Positions 61,860 to 64,000 of a stretch of DNA of 64,000 bases are shown one piece after another. Positions within the stretch are counted from its first letter, which is position 1; every line of letters begins with the position of its first letter. The translations under genes and the position numbers were made by a program. Source of the stretch: Peptoniphilus sp. BV3C26 (GTDB lineage Bacteria; Bacillota; Clostridia; Tissierellales; Peptoniphilaceae); contig NZ_AWXB01000063.1 of assembly GCF_000478985.1 (NCBI RefSeq), positions 1 to 64,000 of the forward strand, in the 5' to 3' direction. Below the pieces are notes generated by a model, which was not told the origin of the DNA, made no database searches, and saw only the letters and a program-made list of their open reading frames with translations.

Positions 61860-62606
61860 ATGACAAAATTTGGAATTATTGCAGGTACCGGCTATGACGA
61901 TATTTTAGACGGTTTTGAAAAAAAGATATTTGAAACTGCATATGGACAAGCAGAAGGAGCGATTAAAGGCGATGTTGTTATAATGCAAAGACACGGAAAA
62001 GGTCATAGCGTTCCCCCTCACAAAATAAACTATCGTGCAAATATTCAAGCCATGAAAGATTTGGGAGTTCAATATATTTTTGGTATATGTGCTGTTGGAA
62101 GCGTAAAAAAAGATTTGCCACCGGGAAGTTTAATTTTAAATAATGATTTTTTAGATTTTACAAAAAATAGAATTACAACTTTTTTCGACGGTGATGATGG
62201 AATTGTAGACCACTTAGAAGTGAGTGAACCCTATAACGAAGAGTTAAATGATTTATTTATAAAAGTTGCAAAAGAAAATAATTGCAAGATAAATGGTAAG
62301 GGTGTTTATGTTTGCACTGAAGGTCCAAGATTTGAAACAAGAACGGAAATAAAAATGTATCAATATTTAGATTGCCACGTTTGCGGTATGACAAATGTTC
62401 CTGAAGTTCTTCTTGCAAATGAAAGACAAATTGTCTATTCCTGCTTAAGTTTTGTAACTAATTTCTGCACAGGGGTAGGAGGAGAAATTACTGAAGAAGA
62501 AATAAGATCAGTTAATTTTGACAAGAAAAAATTACTTGATACAATTTTAAAAACTTTTGAAAGTCCTGAAATATTAAAAATAAAATCAAAGGCAAAACTA
62601 ATTTAA
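61860..62606 (+). CDS. MTA/purine nucleoside phosphorylase (MtnP-like)
   Basis: A 248-aa phosphorylase of the PNP/MTAP family that splits a nucleoside with phosphate. IIAGTGYDDIL is the N-terminal phosphate motif, then MQRHGKGHSVPPHKINYRANIQAM. VCTEGPRFETRTEIKMYQ and CGMTNVPEVLLANE shape the purine and ribose sites. The preference (5'-methylthioadenosine, 5'-deoxyadenosine or hypoxanthine nucleosides) cannot be decided by eye. AAAGGAAT SD. Divergent from mtnA, whose substrate it could make. Confidence 0.88.
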   Translation: MTKFGIIAGTGYDDILDGFEKKIFETAYGQAEGAIKGDVVIMQRHGKGHSVPPHKINYRANIQAMKDLGVQYIFGICAVGSVKKDLPPGSLILNNDFLDFTKNRITTFFDGDDGIVDHLEVSEPYNEELNDLFIKVAKENNCKINGKGVYVCTEGPRFETRTEIKMYQYLDCHVCGMTNVPEVLLANERQIVYSCLSFVTNFCTGVGGEITEEEIRSVNFDKKKLLDTILKTFESPEILKIKSKAKLI

Positions 62607-62611
62607 AATAT

Positions 62612-62649
62612 AAAAAACTCTTTACTATTTAAACAGTAAAGAGTTTTTT
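62612..62649 (+). terminator. strong bidirectional terminator
   Basis: A perfect 15-bp stem (62612-62626 with 62635-62649) has an 8-nt loop, with runs of six A and six T. It ends the phosphorylase gene (+) and the relA-dtd-MBL operon (-). Confidence 0.9.
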
Positions 62650-62666
62650 AATTTAAAAATTTAATA

Positions 62667-63296
62667 TTAATAATTATTTGCCATTCTCACATAAGGATTA
62701 TATTTTCTTTCATATCCGATTGTAGTTTTAGGACCATGTCCCGGCAAAACTACTGTTTCATCAGGAAGCTCCATAAGTTTTTTTAAAGATGAAAAAATTT
62801 CTTCTTCATTTCCTCCAGGAAAATCAGTTCTTCCCATGGAACCTAAAAATAAAGTATCCCCTGAAAAAAGAATATTTTCAATTAAAATACAAACTCCTCC
62901 TTTTGTATGACCGGGAGTTTCAATTATTTTAAATTTTAAATTTCCTAAGGAAAGCTCTTGTCCGTCTTTTAAATAAGAATCTCCTTTTACATCCTTTATA
63001 TCAAGTCCCAGCATAGGTCCAAAATAAGTTGAATTTGTTTCAAGCATTTCTTGATCTTTTTCGTTAATATAGACTTTCAAATTATATTTTTCTTTTAATT
63101 CATATAAAGCTCCCACATGATCTGGATGTCCATGGGTCAAAAGTACAAATTTCGGTTTTAGATTATTTTTTTCTATTGTGGAAATTATTTTTTTTGCTTC
63201 AGCTGCTGGATCTATTATTACTGCATCCAAATTTTCATCATAAATAATATATGTGTTTGTAGCAAAATTTCCAAGCTCCATTTGTATTACTTTCAT
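62667..63296 (-). CDS. MBL-fold metallo-hydrolase (glyoxalase II-like)
   Basis: About 209 aa with the metallo-beta-lactamase motif LTHGHPDHVGA (HxHxDH), a later His in ETPGHTKGG, Asp in LFSGDTLFLGSMGRTD and His in VLPGHGPKT. Relatives include glyoxalase II and related thioesterases; the substrate is unknown. The SD GAGGT before the ATG at 63296 decides the start over 63326. The order relA-dtd-MBL is common in Firmicutes. Confidence 0.9.
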   Translation of the reverse strand: MKVIQMELGNFATNTYIIYDENLDAVIIDPAAEAKKIISTIEKNNLKPKFVLLTHGHPDHVGALYELKEKYNLKVYINEKDQEMLETNSTYFGPMLGLDIKDVKGDSYLKDGQELSLGNLKFKIIETPGHTKGGVCILIENILFSGDTLFLGSMGRTDFPGGNEEEIFSSLKKLMELPDETVVLPGHGPKTTIGYERKYNPYVRMANNY

Positions 63297-63303
63297 TTTT
63301 ACC

Positions 63304-63753
63304 TCAAAATGTTTTTTCAGAATCAAGCAAAATCGTAACAGGACCGTCGTTTATTAAAGTAACTTTCATGTCCGCTCCATATTCTCCCTCTTGGGTATAA
63401 ATATTTTTATTTTTTGCTCCTTCAATAAATTTTTTATAATAATATTTTCCATCTTCAAAACCTGCAGCATTTTGATAACTGGGTCTGTTGCCTTTTCTTG
63501 CATCTCCATATAGGGTGAATTGACTTACAACTAAAAGCTGGCCTTTTGTATCAATTATTGATTTATTCATAACTCCATTTTCGTCATCGAAAATTCTAAG
63601 TCCAGTAACTTTTTTTAAAATATAGCTTAAGTCTTCATCTTTGTCGGTATCTTTTATTCCAAGCAAAAGCAAAATTCCTTGATCAATTTTTCCTATTAAA
63701 TTTCCATCTACTTCAACTTTTGCTGATTTTACTCTTTGAACAACTGCTCTCAA
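63304..63753 (-). CDS. dtd: D-aminoacyl-tRNA deacylase
   Basis: A 149-aa proofreading enzyme that removes D-amino acids from tRNA. MRAVVQRVKSAKVEVDG starts it. The active-site segment VVSQFTLYGDARKGNRPS and the Gly-Pro motif in INDGPVTILLDS complete it. It follows relA by four bases. Confidence 0.97.
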   Translation of the reverse strand: MRAVVQRVKSAKVEVDGNLIGKIDQGILLLLGIKDTDKDEDLSYILKKVTGLRIFDDENGVMNKSIIDTKGQLLVVSQFTLYGDARKGNRPSYQNAAGFEDGKYYYKKFIEGAKNKNIYTQEGEYGADMKVTLINDGPVTILLDSEKTF

Positions 63754-63757
63754 ATTA

Positions 63758-64000
63758 TCACGCCTTTACTCTATATACATCAAATACATGTTTTATTCTT
63801 TTTAGCTTATCCATAAGTTTTTCAAGATCAGCTATGGATTTTATTTCAACTCTTATATCTACAATTAAATCTCCGTCTTTTCCTGCCCTTGCATTTAAAG
63901 AATTTAAAACAAGTTTTGAATCATTTATTCTACCTGCAATATCTGCAATAACATTAGGTTTATCCATTGCCTGAGCTTCAATTTCAGCAGTGTATCTTCC
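63758..64000 (-). CDS. relA: RelA/SpoT (p)ppGpp synthetase, C-terminal ACT domain, partial
   Basis: The last 80 residues of a long reading frame that is open to the window edge. GRYTAEIEAQAMDKPNVIADIA, then ARAGKDGDLIVDIRVEIKS and LDKLKRIKHVFDVYRVKA form a C-terminal ACT domain like that of RelA/SpoT. The dtd gene four bases downstream is the usual neighbour. The catalytic domains lie beyond 64000. Confidence 0.88.
   Translation of the reverse strand, partial: GRYTAEIEAQAMDKPNVIADIAGRINDSKLVLNSLNARAGKDGDLIVDIRVEIKSIADLEKLMDKLKRIKHVFDVYRVKA

Overview
The window is AT-rich, gene-dense chromosomal DNA from a low-GC Gram-positive anaerobe. The gene set is of Firmicutes type: Asp23/Gls24, YerC, RqcH, RbgA, YabN-like, an ECF vitamin-transport core and prfA-prmC-rpmE order. 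Rubrerythrin points to anaerobic life. Very low GC, type IV pili, an RNase PH-RdgB fusion and secreted proteins with copper-amine-oxidase-N-type domains suggest a Tissierellia/Peptoniphilaceae-like organism (Parvimonas or Peptoniphilus relatives). This assignment is inference; no rRNA gene is present. Almost all genes lie on the minus strand. The plus-strand exceptions are ychF, a phosphodiester glycosidase gene, rqcH and an MTA/purine nucleoside phosphorylase gene. I see no IS element, prophage, CRISPR array or integrase.

Layout. 1-2.2 kb: frameshifted xseA, nusB, asp23, a small acidic protein and efp. 2.3-6.0 kb: an operon with an SGNH hydrolase, a PilO-like protein and four prepilin-like genes whose order and sizes match GspH-I-J-K. 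6.1-8.2 kb: a P-II-like protein and a DUF4153 membrane protein. 8.3-16 kb: glpK, truA, ecfT-ecfA2-ecfA1, an Asp/Glu racemase, a 3-methyladenine glycosylase, a DUF1232 protein and pyrE-pyrF. 16-20 kb: an ECF sigma factor cassette and an ABC-2 exporter whose ATPase is frameshifted and has lost its catalytic motifs. 20.3-21.6 kb: ychF (+) and tRNA-His.

21.6-37.5 kb is one tightly packed minus-strand series: HAD phosphatase, rbgA, rnhB, yraN, comM-like yifB, dprA, topA, then pilB-pilC-pilA-pilD-pilM-pilN, an AIR-synthase-like gene, a cell-wall amidase and rph-rdgB. The pilus motor thus follows directly after DNA-uptake and DNA-processing genes. 37.6-45.6 kb: a secreted phosphodiester glycosidase, a histidine kinase and response regulator, rqcH, a TrpR-like repressor and rubrerythrin. 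45.7-49.1 kb: prfA, prmC, DUF1385, rpmE and hup. 49.2-58.6 kb: an eight-gene overlapping operon (miaB-mutS-mutL-miaA-ynbB-nitroreductase-methylase). 58.6-62.6 kb: mtnA with an HD phosphohydrolase and an FAD protein, divergent from a nucleoside phosphorylase. 62.7-64 kb: an MBL hydrolase, dtd and the C-terminal end of relA.

The system most worth attention is the type IV pilus, split over two loci about 20 kb apart. Together they hold a motor ATPase, platform, major pilin, prepilin peptidase, PilM/N/O-like alignment proteins and an HIJK-like tip set. No retraction ATPase (PilT) is visible here. The window also shows three apparent 1-nt indels in 7-nt homopolymers (two in xseA, one in the ABC ATPase). 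These are either real inactivations or assembly errors.
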